64,000 bases of DNA from the NCBI GenBank assembly GCA_039602395.1, contig JBCNJP010000010.1, positions 35,118,590-35,182,589 of the forward strand, written 5' to 3'. Source of the DNA: Deinandra increscens subsp. villosa. Taxonomy: Eukaryota > Streptophyta > Magnoliopsida > Asterales > Asteraceae. Both the position numbers and the translations under genes were made by a program. Below are positions 21,312 to 32,769 of the stretch, in pieces. The notes under the pieces were generated by a model. That model searched no databases and was not told the origin of the DNA. It was given only the letters and a program-made list of their open reading frames with translations. Numbering within the stretch: position 1 is the stretch's first letter; each line of letters begins with the position of its first letter.

Positions 21312-22641
21312 TTAACTTGAAGCACTTGAAAATAGTTGATTAGCAATCTGGTTACGCAAAGTAGTCATATATTCAACGCCTTCTGAACCCCATTCTATGC
21401 CCTCACTTCCTTCACCTTGCACATTAGGAGTAGCCATAGTGGTTTCTTCAAAGTCCATAAATAATTCATCTTGAATATTGTATTTTCGTATAAAATTATG
21501 AACTGCAAAACAAGCTATGACGACGTCTCTCTGCACTGGAAAAGGATAAGGAGCCATTTGTTTTAAGATTGGAAATCTCGCCTTCAGTACACCATAAGCA
21601 CGCTCAATAACATTTCTGAGTTGTGCATGGGCATGATTGAATCTTTCTTCCTTAGTTAACGCTCGTCTTCGTCGAAAATCGGCTAACCAATACCTCGTGT
21701 TGCGGTAAGGAGCCAAAAATCCACGAGTGTTTGTATATGCAACATCACAAAGGTAATATTTACCTATAAATATAAGTGTGACATCTATTATATAAAGAAT
21801 AAATGTAATGTATTTAATAATAAAAGTTATAGTTAGAAAACAAACCTGGTGGAGGGAATCGAAATCCAAAAGTCGAATTAGATGCAATTTCTTTTAGAAC
21901 TCGTGAATCATGTGCTATACCCTCCCATCCAGCCCACACATATGTGAATATCATATCAAAATCACATATTCCTAGCACATTTTGATAACATTCACCTTTT
22001 CCTCTTCCCCTAAAACAAGGTTGTTGATTAGCAGGCAGAACTGCATGTACAAGAGTTCCATCTAAAGCACATATTGCTCCGGGAAATATGTCTTTTAGCC
22101 TTTGATGTCGTTCCGATATATTTGTAGTTCCATCAGAAGATGTTGGCACTATAATTTCTTTTGCAAAAGACATCATTGCCACCAGAACCTCGTGAAAACA
22201 TTGATGAACTGTTTGAGTAGAGTGTTGAAATCGTCGTTTAACCACTCGAAAACGTTCATTATGCCCTATAATATGTAAGAACATAGCCATCTTCTCTTCC
22301 GCGCTTATTGTCCTACTAGCTTGCAACCAATTTCGTTGTTTAAAATGATTGCATAATAGTACAAAAGCCTCGCGTGAAACCCTCATTATTTCATGACATT
22401 GTGTAGATGATCCATGTAACAATTCTTGTGTATACGCATGACCGGTTAATGCAGAATCATTGTCTCTTATTCTTTCAATTCCTCTTTTCCTTTTCCGGGC
22501 CAACATCAACCAATACCACGAAAGTAAAAGGAAAGCTATAATTTCACCCTTCGTATACATATGTGACCTATTAAATTTAATATAAAAAGTCATCCACATG
22601 TAATATAAAAGCCAACAAAAAGTCATACCAAATTCATACAA
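21312..22641 (-). CDS. PIF/Harbinger transposase (DDE_Tnp_4 / HARBI1-like)
   Basis: Endonuclease that excises and reinserts the element. Two exons: about 22500-21846 and 21763-21312, joined by an 80-nt intron with GT/AG ends (CACCAG|GTTTG; TTATAG|GTAAAT). Joining gives RFPPPGKYYLCDVAYTNTRG, as in the family. DDE residues: Asp in CALDGTLVHA, Asp in YYLCDVAY and Glu in RNVIERAYGVLKARFP. An N-terminal helix-turn-helix-like part (FRVVKRRFQHSTQTVHQCFH) precedes them. The C-terminus (QLFSSASS) is acidic and Ser-rich. The true start is uncertain: the ATG at 22641 is followed by hydrophobic sequence that may be intron, and MARKRKRGIERI near 22502 is the more natural start. Confidence 0.85.
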
Positions 22642-22739
22642 AAACCATACAAGTCATACCAAAGTCATACACATCATACCAAATAAAAGAAAACAATAAG
22701 TCATACGATCAGTCATTTATAAGAAAACAAGAATAATCA

Positions 22740-23690
22740 TTCAAATAAACGATACTTCCTCCCAGCATTTCGCACCCACGACTCGCAACTCGACGTCTTA
22801 AGACGCAGCCAAACTTTCCTAAGATCAGCACTTTCCCCAAATAGCAAAAGAGCCGTGTCGTATCTGGGATCTCCTTCCCCCCACTCCATTTTCTCTAACT
22901 TTTCATACATGCATCCACATCATCTTCTTTCTCTCTATTCAAGCGTTCACTTTCCACCAGCATCTTTGCAACATTAACAATTTCTTTCCCGACCTCTCTT
23001 AAGTCATCATCAAATGTGTTTCTACGAACTCTTTTGCTATTTCCTTGACCTTCATGATGTTTTGACCGGTCACTTGATTCATCACTTGCATGTGGGGCAT
23101 CTGTCTCCATTTGAGTGCAATGATCTTCATCCATATCATGTGCTGAAAATTCTTCAGCGGGATGGGGGATTGTAGAAGATGGTCCCCAACAGTGAACACC
23201 GGTCGATACCACGCCCACAAACAACTTGGTACAAAGATCAGGACAAATGAGGGGCGCATTTCTCAGTTTCTCTACATATTTGTCCAACTGTTCGAAAATT
23301 TTAAAAAGAAAATCAAAAACCTAAAAGATAATAATTATAGATAAAAAATACTCACGATATATAAATACCTTTCCCTCCGCGACCCATTCTTCATCACTCA
23401 TACTAAAAGTATTAGTTACAGGATTATAAAGATTCCCTGTTTTGTTCCTCAGTTTCACCCAAGTGACAAACTTCTTTTTTATGTAGTCATAGCGATTTTT
23501 CATTTGTGCTCGATCAACTATGAAATTATGTTCATTTTTCAATTTTCCCCGACTACCTTCCATGAACATCCTTTCAAGCTAGTCCCCTCCCGACCGTTAA
23601 TTGTTACTTCGTCTAGACATGCTTCGAGAAAAGCTTTATCCACAGCTTCCGACTTCCAACTAACTCTAGGTTTTTTTCAGACATATCTAG
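22740..23690 (-). pseudogene. Harbinger ORF2, Myb/SANT-like DNA-binding protein, frame-damaged
   Basis: Partner protein that binds the element and helps the transposase enter the nucleus. From about 23690 downward: KPRVSWKSEAVDKAFLEACL opens the Myb/SANT-like domain. After a 1-nt shift near 23575 it continues as HNFIVDRAQMKNRYDYIKKK, FVTWVKLRNKTG and MSDEEWVAEGK. A splice donor near 23365 and acceptor near 23290 lead to LDKYVEKLRNAPLICPDLC, a Ser/Asp-rich linker, a basic SKRVRRN patch and a helical end. A second shift near 22910 would be needed to read EKLEKMEWGEGDPRYDTALL to the end. I call it a pseudogene because of the two shifts. Confidence 0.7.
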
Positions 23691-24374
23691 ATACATATGA
23701 GAACTTAAATTTAATGAAAAATACACATGACAAAGCACATATAACAAATTAATTCCAATGATATTACTCTAAAAACACATCCTAATTCTCAAAAACACAT
23801 TCTAACTATAGCCTCAAAATAACTATAGCTTCATTTTGAGGAACATAATCCAACCAAACAATAATCAAAGCGTGAGAGGTAGAAAAACTAATTAATCAAT
23901 CATAGAATGCCATTATAATAACCCTTGTATTGACTATGAAAGATGAAACATCAACGTGTTCCAAATTCTAAGCTTAAGACATCAATCAAGCATATCACAA
24001 TAGGAAAATATGATTTGTTCAACTCATTCACAGTAGGAAAATATGACTCCTTAAACAATATGTAATGAGTAGAACAATCAATCAAGCATAGTGATCTCTT
24101 CACAATAGGATAATATGAATTGTATAACTCATTGAGAAAAAAAATTCTCCACACTAATGAAATCTAGATAATAAACTCATTGAGACAAAAAATCTCGAAC
24201 AGTATGAAATTCTAGACAATAATATATTCCCCCTTTTCATCCCAACAACATTTATCCCCATTAACAAGAAATCGGAAGAATCAAGCAAGCTAATCACAAT
24301 AAAGCAAGCATCATAATCATCTCAATTTCAAAGAAATCAGAGATATTAAACGAAAAGACGGAGGAGGTGAGTAC

Positions 24375-24545
24375 CCGTCGCAGGTGACTTGATGGCGAGG
24401 AGGATGGGTCGGCGGAGGAGACTGCAGCGAGGAGGACGGAACGACGGAGGAGGCTGTAGACGGCGGAGGCTGCTGCTGCGAGGAGGGATGGAGCGGCGGA
24501 GGAGGCTGCAGACGGCGGAGGAGCTGCTGCTTCTTGGAGCGCCGC
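24375..24545 (+). repeat. GC-rich GGCGGAGGAGGCTG repeats
   Basis: Imperfect copies of GGCGGAGGAGGCTGCAGAC-like units inside the right part of Harbinger, upstream of both minus-strand genes, so probably their promoter or leader. It stands out sharply from the AT-rich surroundings. Confidence 0.65.
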
Positions 24546-24845
24546 TGTAGTGTTGGAGGAAGGATGGAACCGCTGTGAGAATTTTAGGTCGTAAAGGATG
24601 AAAAGTACTCGGCCAGTGAAGAAAATGTGAATGACTCGGTCAGTTATCTCGGACTCGGTCAGAGCTGGGTTATAACCATATCAAACGCCCTGACCACTTA
24701 CCCGGTAAGTGGTCAGCTCTTACCGGACCGGGTAAGAGCTTATCAAACAACCCCATAGTCTTTCTCGGTTTTCGTGTTGCTATCACGTGAGTATTCATAG
24801 CCCCTTTTTATACTTTAATATTTGGGGTACAACATGCATATACGC

Positions 24846-25969
24846 TGTAACACCTATGTCCGACCCAATTACAAAACCCGACCCAAATTTAAACTTGTCA
24901 CGCAAATCGAATTTTGATTTAACAATTACCGGAAGAATTCGTCTAAATTATACATTTAAATTATGTTCGGGATATTCCATAATCTTTTTTGAAAGCAAAT
25001 TAATAAATTACAAGGCTTTAGGTTAAACGATTTGATTAAAACAAAAAGCAATTATCAGCTTTTACGTGATTTCGGTATTTGATTTATTGTTTATTGGGAA
25101 TCTCGGGGTTTATATCTCAAAATATATAATTTTGAATGTCCTAAAATCATTTTATAATATAAAAAAACCAATTGGTTAAATTATAGATTAATTTTGTTAA
25201 ATTAAACTCAAATAAATGAATTTACGGTTTTTCATGCAAAACCGGTATTAACCGGGAGCCACGTAAATTTCAAAAATCATATTTTAATATTCCTTAGTGT
25301 TTTATAAGGTTACTAGGTTAGTGACCCGTAAACTATACGGGTTGAATTTAGATTAATTAAATGAGATAAATGAAAGAAAAAAAATAATGAGAGATTTGAA
25401 AAATATGAATGACGTAATTTTTTAATCAATTTTGGCTTTGTTAAACCTAGGTTGAGTTCGTTCAAATTTAATAGCCTTATAAATGTATTTAATTAGAAAT
25501 TAGAAATTTATTAATTGTATTGTTGAACTTCATATGTGAAAAGTTATAATAAATATTCGGAATTTGAATTTTGTAAAATATAAATTTAGATATTTTAAAG
25601 ATCTCACAGTTACTTTATATTAATAATACATCTAATATTTATTAAATGTAATATAAATTAAAATAATCAAAATTTTAAATTTGAATTTTTTAAAATTTAA
25701 GTTTAGAAATTTTAAAAGATTTGAATTTTCATTACATTTAATAGAAGTTTACAATGTATTAAATGTAAGGTTCAATTTTATATTTGGAAAGTTGAAATAA
25801 TACATTGAATCTAGCGTTGACATGTGTACATGATGATGTGAAGGCCCTAGAGAAAAGTCATGTGGCAACCATCTTATTGCTTTATTAGGATTAAAGATAA
25901 AGATTATAAGTCGCTCGTAAAATTTTAGAGGTTAACGAGTTAAAACGAGGACGAACGAATAAAAAGAAA

Positions 25970-26000
<31 letters not shown>

Positions 26001-27963
26001 AAATACATATTTATATACCTGGTTACGCATGTCCCGAGACTTACGAAACAATGAGAAATTATTCTAAACTATTTTTGGGCATAAAATATTAAGTTTCTCA
26101 AAGTTTAGGGGTTAAAATCACATAAAAATAGAAGTCCAGGGTCAAAACTGTAAATAAAAAGTTTAGGGGCTGAAGATGCCAAACCCCCAAACTTCTTCAT
26201 GGGTTGCGAAGCCTCTGGCTTCCCCCTTCGCGTACCTCTGCCCAATTTCACCATCAGGTCGCTATTTTGCCACGTTTTCGAACTAGTTCCTCACGATTGA
26301 CCCTTCTACGTGTTGATTTCGGCCGATTAATCACCATATGAACGTGTAGCAACCCCCTGCGCTCCTAAACACTATAAAAGGAACATCATATCGTCTATAA
26401 TCATCACCAATTTCTCAATTCATCATCCTAAAAACCCTTGTTCTTGGCCGCAACTTCCTCTTCAAAATTCGTCCAATCCAGAAGGAATCAGAAGCTGAAT
26501 TTCTGCATTACAACATTATTAGGTATGATCTACAATAACCTATCTCAGTTTTTTATAATATTATGTCTAAGTATGATTTCTAAAAATGTATAAAAACTAG
26601 GGTTCTTGAGCTTGTTTTGCTAAAATTGGGTGATTGGGTTAGAATTAGGGTCTATATTTTTTTTAGGTAATCCTAAAATAATGTGTTTTAAGAAAACCCT
26701 AAGTTAGGTTCAAGTTTTAGGAAGGTTTGGTACTTATCTAAAAGTCGGTAAAAATTAGGGTTTTCGTAACGTTGTTCTGCCCAAATTGAGTATACGGTGT
26801 TGAATTAAGGTTTGATATTTTGAGGAATATTATACTATATCATAATGAATAAAACCCTAATTTTTTTTATAATTTTATAAAATGTTTTGATATTTATTTA
26901 ATAAATACGTTAAAACTAGGGTTTTCTAGACGTTGCTTTGCCAAACGGGTTAAACTTAGGGCTAATCTTTTAAAGTATATTATAAAATAATATTTTAAGT
27001 AAAAGCCCTAAATTTATTCCATTTAATATAATATTTTTCTATTTATTTGATAAATATTTCCAAATTAAGGTTTTAAATATGATTGTTTAATATTAAATAA
27101 ACCGAGAGGTGTTGGGACTTGAGTTTTGATTTTAGATCATGTTTATATATATAATAAATATTTATGGGTCCAAAGTTGATAAAGTAAAACATTATCATAA
27201 ATTTCCCCATAAAGGGCAAAATAGTCTTTTAATCAAATAGAACCTAACACTCCTTAAGTCCCTCGTGTCCTTAAAACTATAATCATTATGATTCCCTATA
27301 TTCATTTAGCATGTTCGTTTCGTTAGGATAATCTCCAAGTTGTTATCTCTCACAATTGGTTCCATCTCTTGTTTCCAATCTACTCATCATGTGAGTAATC
27401 TCTTCCCCTTTTCTCATTTTCACTTTGGGGTGTAACATGTATCCTATATCGATAAGCTTTCCAATGGTTATCAATTGCAAATGCGTATGTGCTATGTGAA
27501 TGAATTATGTGTTATATAACGTGTGGTGGGAATTGCCAATAGGCGGATTTCAAGGGATTTCAACAGGTTTTCAATAGGTTTTTTATTTGCCAATTATACT
27601 GATATGTTATGTTTCCCATTATTCTGACATATGACACTTCGCATGTTTTTCAGTAAAAATATATATACATATACTTAAACCAGGATTGCTCACCAACTAC
27701 TTTTGTAGTTGACACTTGATTTTATACATGTTGCAGGAATCAATACTTGAGCTTTGATGTGATCACGATAGGATTACTGGACCTAGATTAAAGACTTTAA
27801 ATCAGTTTGATATGTATTTTGCATGTTTAACCTTATTGTATAATATCTTTAAATTAATCAATGAAAAAAGGCATGTTTAAGTATTACAAATTAATTTAGT
27901 TGTCATGTGCATCTGGACAATCATTGCGCCCCGACATATTCCGCCGTCGGTTGGGGTGTGACA
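24846..27963 (+). mobile_element. Solo LTR, 3,118 bp
   Basis: Starts TGTAACACCTATGTCC and ends GGTTGGGGTGTGACA, giving near-inverted ends (TGTAACACC versus TGTCACACC). A 5-bp TACGC lies at both 24841-24845 and 27964-27968. There is no coding content. A TATA-like CACTATAAAAGG (about 26369) and a donor-like ATTAGGTATG (about 26518) suggest + strand orientation. An LTR with intact duplication and no internal region is the product of LTR-LTR recombination. AT repeats lie at about 25983-26000. Confidence 0.75.
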
Positions 27964-28377
27964 TACGCAAACTCTAAACGCTTTACTATTTCATTTATCA
28001 TGTGATTTTATGTGTACAATGTGTGTATTCTATGTTATGTGAAACTTGTTGGAATCAATGCGTGGTATTCACTAGTCGCTTGTCACTAATCACATGTGTG
28101 CCATTAAAGACCCCGAGCCTATGGTAATAATGATAGCTATTGTTTAACAACCCACTCATTAGGTCGAAATGATATTCTAGGTTTTGATGGGTGATTGTGT
28201 TGGACATTAGATGTCCTGACCCGACATTTAACGTAACCGACCCGGTTTCGACCCGAAAGAGTTACACCAAAGTTAATGAACTAATTAACTAATTACATCT
28301 TAATTAATTAATCAAACGGTTCAAATAAATAAATACTTGTTATTTATTTAAATAAATTTAGCGAAACCATATTTTTT

Positions 28378-29630
28378 TTGGGTAAAGGGTTACCCCGGTG
28401 ATTCTGTATATATATATATATACCGCAAAAAAACACAAGTAACAAGGAGAGCCCTTGCTAGTTCATCCTTGGGACATGCCCCAAAGAATGTAAACCAAAA
28501 ATAAAACGGGAAAACAAAGAAAGAAACACCACCTAGCACACACTAGGACGAAACAAACAAATACAAATAAAAACTACGTCACGCCGCCATGAATGATAGA
28601 GTCACCACTAATATTCCAATCCTGAAGGATGCAACAAACCTTTCCCGTCTTCTTTATCTTGATGCCCATGAGTCTATTACGAACCGTATCCCTGATAATA
28701 GAAGCAAGAGAATCCGGAGGTCTAGCATGATTCTGGAAAATCCGGTTGTTCCTTTCCTGCCAAATAAAGTAGGCCGCAGCATGCACCACAAGTTTAGCCA
28801 CCATAGTCTCTATAGACGAGGTCGTCGCCCCAACCAGACAACTGATAATATCCGACCAAACAGGGCCATTAAGACTAATGCAAGTCTTCTTCCTAACCAT
28901 AGACCAAACCTGCATCGAGTACCGACATTCAAAAAACAAGTGCTCGTGGGAGTCATAATTACTATAACAGAGCATACAGCACATCATATTCATATTTTTC
29001 CTGCGAGTAGCGTCCCAAGCTGAGATTTTATCTTAAGTAAGAAGCCGATTACGCATGATCAACCAAACCAGAAAAGCATGGCGGGGAATACACTGAGCGA
29101 ACCAGACGACCTTCGCTCAGGGAACCACCGGTGCATGAGCCCTAATCGAGTCCCAAGCCAGGGAAGACGCAAAGTCATCCTTGTTATTACCCACTTTCCA
29201 CACCAACCTATCCGAAACCCCATTCTTAATAATTGTCTGCGAGACCTCATTGAGAACCGGAAAGAGATCATTCCACGCTGAAGGCCAAGTACCACCATCC
29301 AGATTGAAAAAATCAGCCACTTTAGAATGAGCAGTAAACCCTGCACTGTGAAAAATACGGTGAGAAATAAATTGGCAAAGAGGTCCAGATTCGGACCACT
29401 TGTCAAACCAAAGCGACGTATCCCTCCCATCACCAATGTCAGACCAAATGAATTGTCAAACAGAATGTCTAAGGGAGCAAAGCTTTCTCTAGCTCCAGCA
29501 ACAATCCTTAGGACACGGACAGTCCCAAAAGGTTCTATTCTTAAGGCGATAAGAATAAACCCAATCAACCCAAAGAGATTTCCGTTTGGTAAGGATACTC
29601 CCGGGGTAACCCTTTACCCAAAAAAAAAAA
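28378..29630 (-). mobile_element. LINE-derived fragment with outward-facing inverted ends
   Basis: The left end reads poly-T then GGGTAAAGGGTTACCCCGG (28379-28398). The right end reads CCCGGGGTAACCCTTTACCC followed by 12 A. Each looks like a LINE 3' terminus with a tail, pointing outward. Between them lies the C-terminal part of a plant L1 ORF2 on the minus strand. No target duplication was found. Confidence 0.65.
28574..29590 (-). pseudogene. LINE ORF2 C-terminus with zf-RVT domain
   Basis: End of the ORF2 protein of a plant L1-type element, which nicks DNA and reverse-transcribes in place. Upstream part: FFNLDGGTWPSAWNDLFPVL and RLVWKVGNNKDDFASSLAWD, the segment normally preceding zf-RVT. 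The zinc-binding region reads KVVWFAQCIPRHAFLVWL then CCMLCYSNYDSHEHLFFEC followed by SMQVW; the C/C/H/C pattern is present. The tail RLMGIKIKKTGKV closes the protein. Stops break it at VVP*AKVVW (a Trp position) and at RLLT*DKIS (a Gln position). The RT and endonuclease domains are missing, as is usual for 5'-truncated LINEs. Confidence 0.8.
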
Positions 29631-29661
29631 ATCAGCATCAGGGTTCACTACAGACCCTACA

Positions 29662-31803
29662 ATGACTTCTCAGGCCGCTGGATATGCGGAGAGTACTGCT
29701 GGATTCTCAGGAGCTGTCCCACCAGAATCCTCACAGTCACGCTACAAGAGTCCTTGGATTCCACCACTGTTGGGGACCTCAGCTTCGCCGTCTCAAGGAT
29801 ATCCTTTTTCTGTTAGGAATCCAAGCCAGGATCCCCAGGGATATCCATACTCTAACCCTTCTGTTTCTGTAGGAATCTTCAAGACTAGCTCCTCAGATGA
29901 GCATGACGATGACTTCATCCCCATGCAAACAACAGCCACGACAGAGCCGAGCATCCCAACGAGCTATGGATATAATCCCAGGATCCCAGTCCAGAATCCT
30001 GGCCCAGGTAATGTGTCCAATTCAATTCCTATCGTTTCTAACCAGGGTGCTCCTTATGATACAGGTATTCATCCAAGTATCGCTAGGGAGCTCCAGAAGG
30101 TGAAAGAGATGATATCAAGTGTTCCAGGGATCCTGAAACCTATTCCTGAGGTTCCTTTGGAAAGCCACAAGATCTCTAGATTTACTTGGCCGATTTCCCA
30201 AGCGGAGATCCCGAAACGTTTCCAAACTCCAAACATGAAGCTTTACGACGGAACCACAGATCCTGAAGAACACGTGGCACATTATAGGGAGCGTATGGAG
30301 ATCAATCCTATTCCGATAGAAATCAAAGAAGCCTGTCTATGCAAAGGCTTTGGATCAACCTTAACAGGACCAGCCATGAAATGGCTACTGAGCATTCCTC
30401 CTAACACTATTACATCATTTTCTAATTTAGTTAACCTGTTTAACAATCAATTTTCTTGCAACAGAACCTTTGAGAAGCTCACAGGTGACCTATATCGAAT
30501 AGTTCGGAAGCTAGATGAGCCTCTCAGGGAATACATTGCCAGATTCGGACGAGAATATCTTGAGATTCCTAATCTGGATATGGCAGCAGCCATAGAAGCC
30601 TTTAAAATGGGGCTCTCCAAAGATTCACGTTTTTATGTTGACCTTGTCATGACTCCTTGCAGGAATCTCGACGAAGTTCGCAGTAGAGCCTTGAGATTTA
30701 TTCGTTTGGAAGATGACAAGAAGATCCACCAAAGACTGGAGGTCCCTAAATATGATCCTAACAGCAAGAAGGCGGAATCTCCCGGGAAGCTGTATAGATG
30801 TCGTCCATACTCCAAACCGGAAAATCACAAAGTCAATGCTGTTGACCAAGACGATGACGATGAGGAGTATCCTAAGGTATCTGAATACTGTTTTTCAGTT
30901 GATATTGGTGGTTTGATGTGTGCTATGCAGGACCTAGGTGATAAGGCAAGATGGCCCAGGAAGGATACTAAGCAGGGATCCTGGAAAGACAAGACCAAGT
31001 GGTGTGCCTTCCATGAAGATGTTGGCCACCTAACAGACGAATGTATAGCACTCCAAAAGGAAATCAGCTATCTACTCAGCAAGGGGCATCTTAAAGAATT
31101 GATAGGCAGAAAGAAGGTCAAGACTCAGGAAGCCGACAAGGTGCCTCAGAGAGTAGCTTCTCCACCACAGGATGCCCAGATAATCAACTTCATCTCAGGA
31201 GGCTCAGACATCTGCGGCACTTCGTATTCCTCAGCCAAAAAGCATGCTAAGGAATCCAAATCTGAACAGGGTGACAAACCTGTCCGGACGTCCACTCTAA
31301 CTCAAGACAAACTCATATCTTTTGATGAGAGTGATCGTGATCATGTTCAGGATCCTCATCATGATAGTCTTATGGTTACTTTATATATTGCTAACCATTT
31401 TGTTCGCAGGATCCTGATTGATAATGGAAGCTCAGTAAACATAATCCGTCTTGATGTGCTCAAAAAGATGGGGATCCCGGAAACTGAAATAGTTGCAAGA
31501 TCCTCAGTCCTGGTTGGCTTCAGTGGTGCAACTAAAAGCACCATTGGGGATATCAGGTTGTCGGTATATATAGAGGGGGTAAACTCTATGCAAAAATTAT
31601 GTGTTATAGATTCTCTCTCTTGTTGCAATATTATTCTTGGCAGGCCATGGATCCACGAGATGAAGGCAGTTCCCTCAACTTATCACCAGTATATCAAGCT
31701 TCCTACACCTTGGGGAGTTGTAAGAATTGAAAGTGACCAGCAGGAAGCCAAGAACTATTACTCAACTTCGATGAAGAACACCACTAAGGTGACGAAAGGA
31801 TAG
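29662..31803 (+). pseudogene. gag: Tat-clade Gag plus protease, frame open for 713 codons
   Basis: Capsid gene fused to the protease region. After a Pro/Ser-rich N-terminal 150 residues the gag core reads IPKRFQTPNMKLYDGTTDPE, MKWLLSIPPNTITSFSNLVN and PLREYIARFGREYLEIPNLD, typical of Tat. A zinc-knuckle-like WCAFHEDVGHLTDEC follows at about residue 446. The protease box is LIDNGSSVNIIRLDVLKKMG near 590 (DNGSS in place of DTG, usual for Tat). The frame ends at TAG 31801-31803, but the same frame continues past a second TAG at 31831-31833 into RT. The ORF is therefore intact but its fusion to pol is cut by two amber codons, so I class it as part of a dead element. Confidence 0.85.
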
Positions 31804-32069
31804 CGATTACAGAAAAAGGCACCAGAAGTGTAGGAGGACAGGGAGCTGGATGTCAAAGAAGTGCCTCTAGACCCTGGAAATCCTGAAATCAAGGTGCTTA
31901 TGGGAACGAGTATCCCGGCAAATGTTGAGCAGGAATTACTTCAGCTTCTCAAAGCCAAAACTTCAACTTTTGCCTGGAAGCATGAAGATATGTCAGGTAT
32001 CCCTAAACATGTAATTACTCATAAACTTGGTTTAGATCCTTCTTTCAGGCTTATACAGCAAAAAAGGAG
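31804..32069 (+). pseudogene. Start of RT region of the split Tat pol
   Basis: Same frame as gag. It encodes VPLDPGNPEIKVLMGTSIPA and FAWKHEDMSGIPKHVITHKL, then LGLDPSFRLIQQKR, the segment that precedes the RT fingers in Tat elements. It stops exactly where CACTACAACAAAAAGG begins. The pol reading resumes at 48158 with IQEEGDKLLKIKMIREV. Confidence 0.85.
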
Positions 32070-32089
32070 CACTACAACAAAAAGGGGTT

Positions 32090-32760
32090 TTTAGGACCTT
32101 TTGTGTGGGACGCTTTTAAAATGGTGTCTTAAAAAACTATCTAATAGGACAAATGAGTATTTAGGGTCCTATTATACTATATGTAGTTAAACCGGTGTCC
32201 TAAAAAACCATGTAATAGGACAGATGAATATTTAGGGTCCTATTATCATATAACTTAATAGGACGCTTAGTATTTGGGGTCCTAATAAAGTACATTATAG
32301 GACGTTTAGTAGTTAATGTCTTATTATGTGATATGTAATAGGACACTTGATCATTAAGGGTCCTATTATAGCATAACCTTATAGTACACTTGTTATTTCA
32401 GTCATAAAAGATCAGTTAATAGGACCCTTATTTTTCGGAGTCGTAAGATAACTTAACTTAATAGGACACTTGATATTTAAGTCATAAAAGTTCGGTGTAA
32501 TAGGACCCTTATTTAGAGTCGTATTATAACATATGACACGTAGTATTTTAGTCATAATAGATTAGTATAATAGGACTCTTATTTGTTGGAGTTGTATTTT
32601 AACACAACTTAATAGGAAATTTGGTATTTAAGTCATAAAAGGTAAATGTAATAAGACCTTATCTGTCAAAGTTGTATTATAACTTTACTTAACAGGACAC
32701 TTGATATTTGAGTCTTATAATTTTAACCTTTATAGTATGCTTATTCGTTGTGGTATGACC
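32090..32760 (+). repeat. Left subterminal repeats of the CACTA element
   Basis: Many copies of AATAGGACACTTGATATTTAAGTC-like sequence on both strands, sharing the TAGGAC or GTCCTA core. In the family such arrays bind TnpA. They thin out after about 32750. Confidence 0.75.
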
Positions 32761-32769
32761 CATAACATA

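Larger units (their letters stand above)
20787..24754 (-). mobile_element. Complete PIF/Harbinger DNA transposon
   Basis: 3,968 bp with 14-bp terminal inverted repeats (GGGGTTGTTTGATA at 20787; TATCAAACAACCCC ending at 24754) and a 3-bp ATA duplication on both sides. Inside are a HARBI1-like transposase and a Myb/SANT-like ORF, both on the minus strand, which is the classic two-gene layout. Subterminal GGGTAAGAGCTGA-type words recur at both ends. It sits inside the old LTR. Confidence 0.9.
18914..28370 (+). mobile_element. Old long LTR, interrupted twice
   Basis: TGTCACATCCCGTCATTACG at 18914 looks like the start of a long plant LTR. The same unit appears to continue at 24755-24845 and 27964 onward, because 24779-24845 plus 27964-28060 resembles the segment at 27375-27520 of the nested solo LTR (GTGAGT, TTTGGGG, ACAACATG, then a long AT-rich part). 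It is broken by Harbinger (20787-24754) and by the solo LTR (24846-27963). A right terminus was not found before the LINE fragment near 28378, so it is truncated. Orientation follows from the TATA box at about 19912. Confidence 0.45.

Noticed and set aside
18914..27963. Single 9-kb LTR from TGTCACATCC (18914) to GGTGTGACA (27963)
   Set aside because: The flanks do not match as a duplication (CATAT against TACGC), whereas 24846-27963 has a perfect TACGC pair.
29059..29568. 169-codon minus-strand ORF in the LINE fragment
   Set aside because: Wrong frame: the LINE motifs (NDLFPVLNE, GNNKDDFASS) are in a neighbouring frame.
28378..29630. Twin-priming inversion of a LINE
   Set aside because: Twin priming would invert the 5' part but would not place a second 3' terminus with a tail at the other end.
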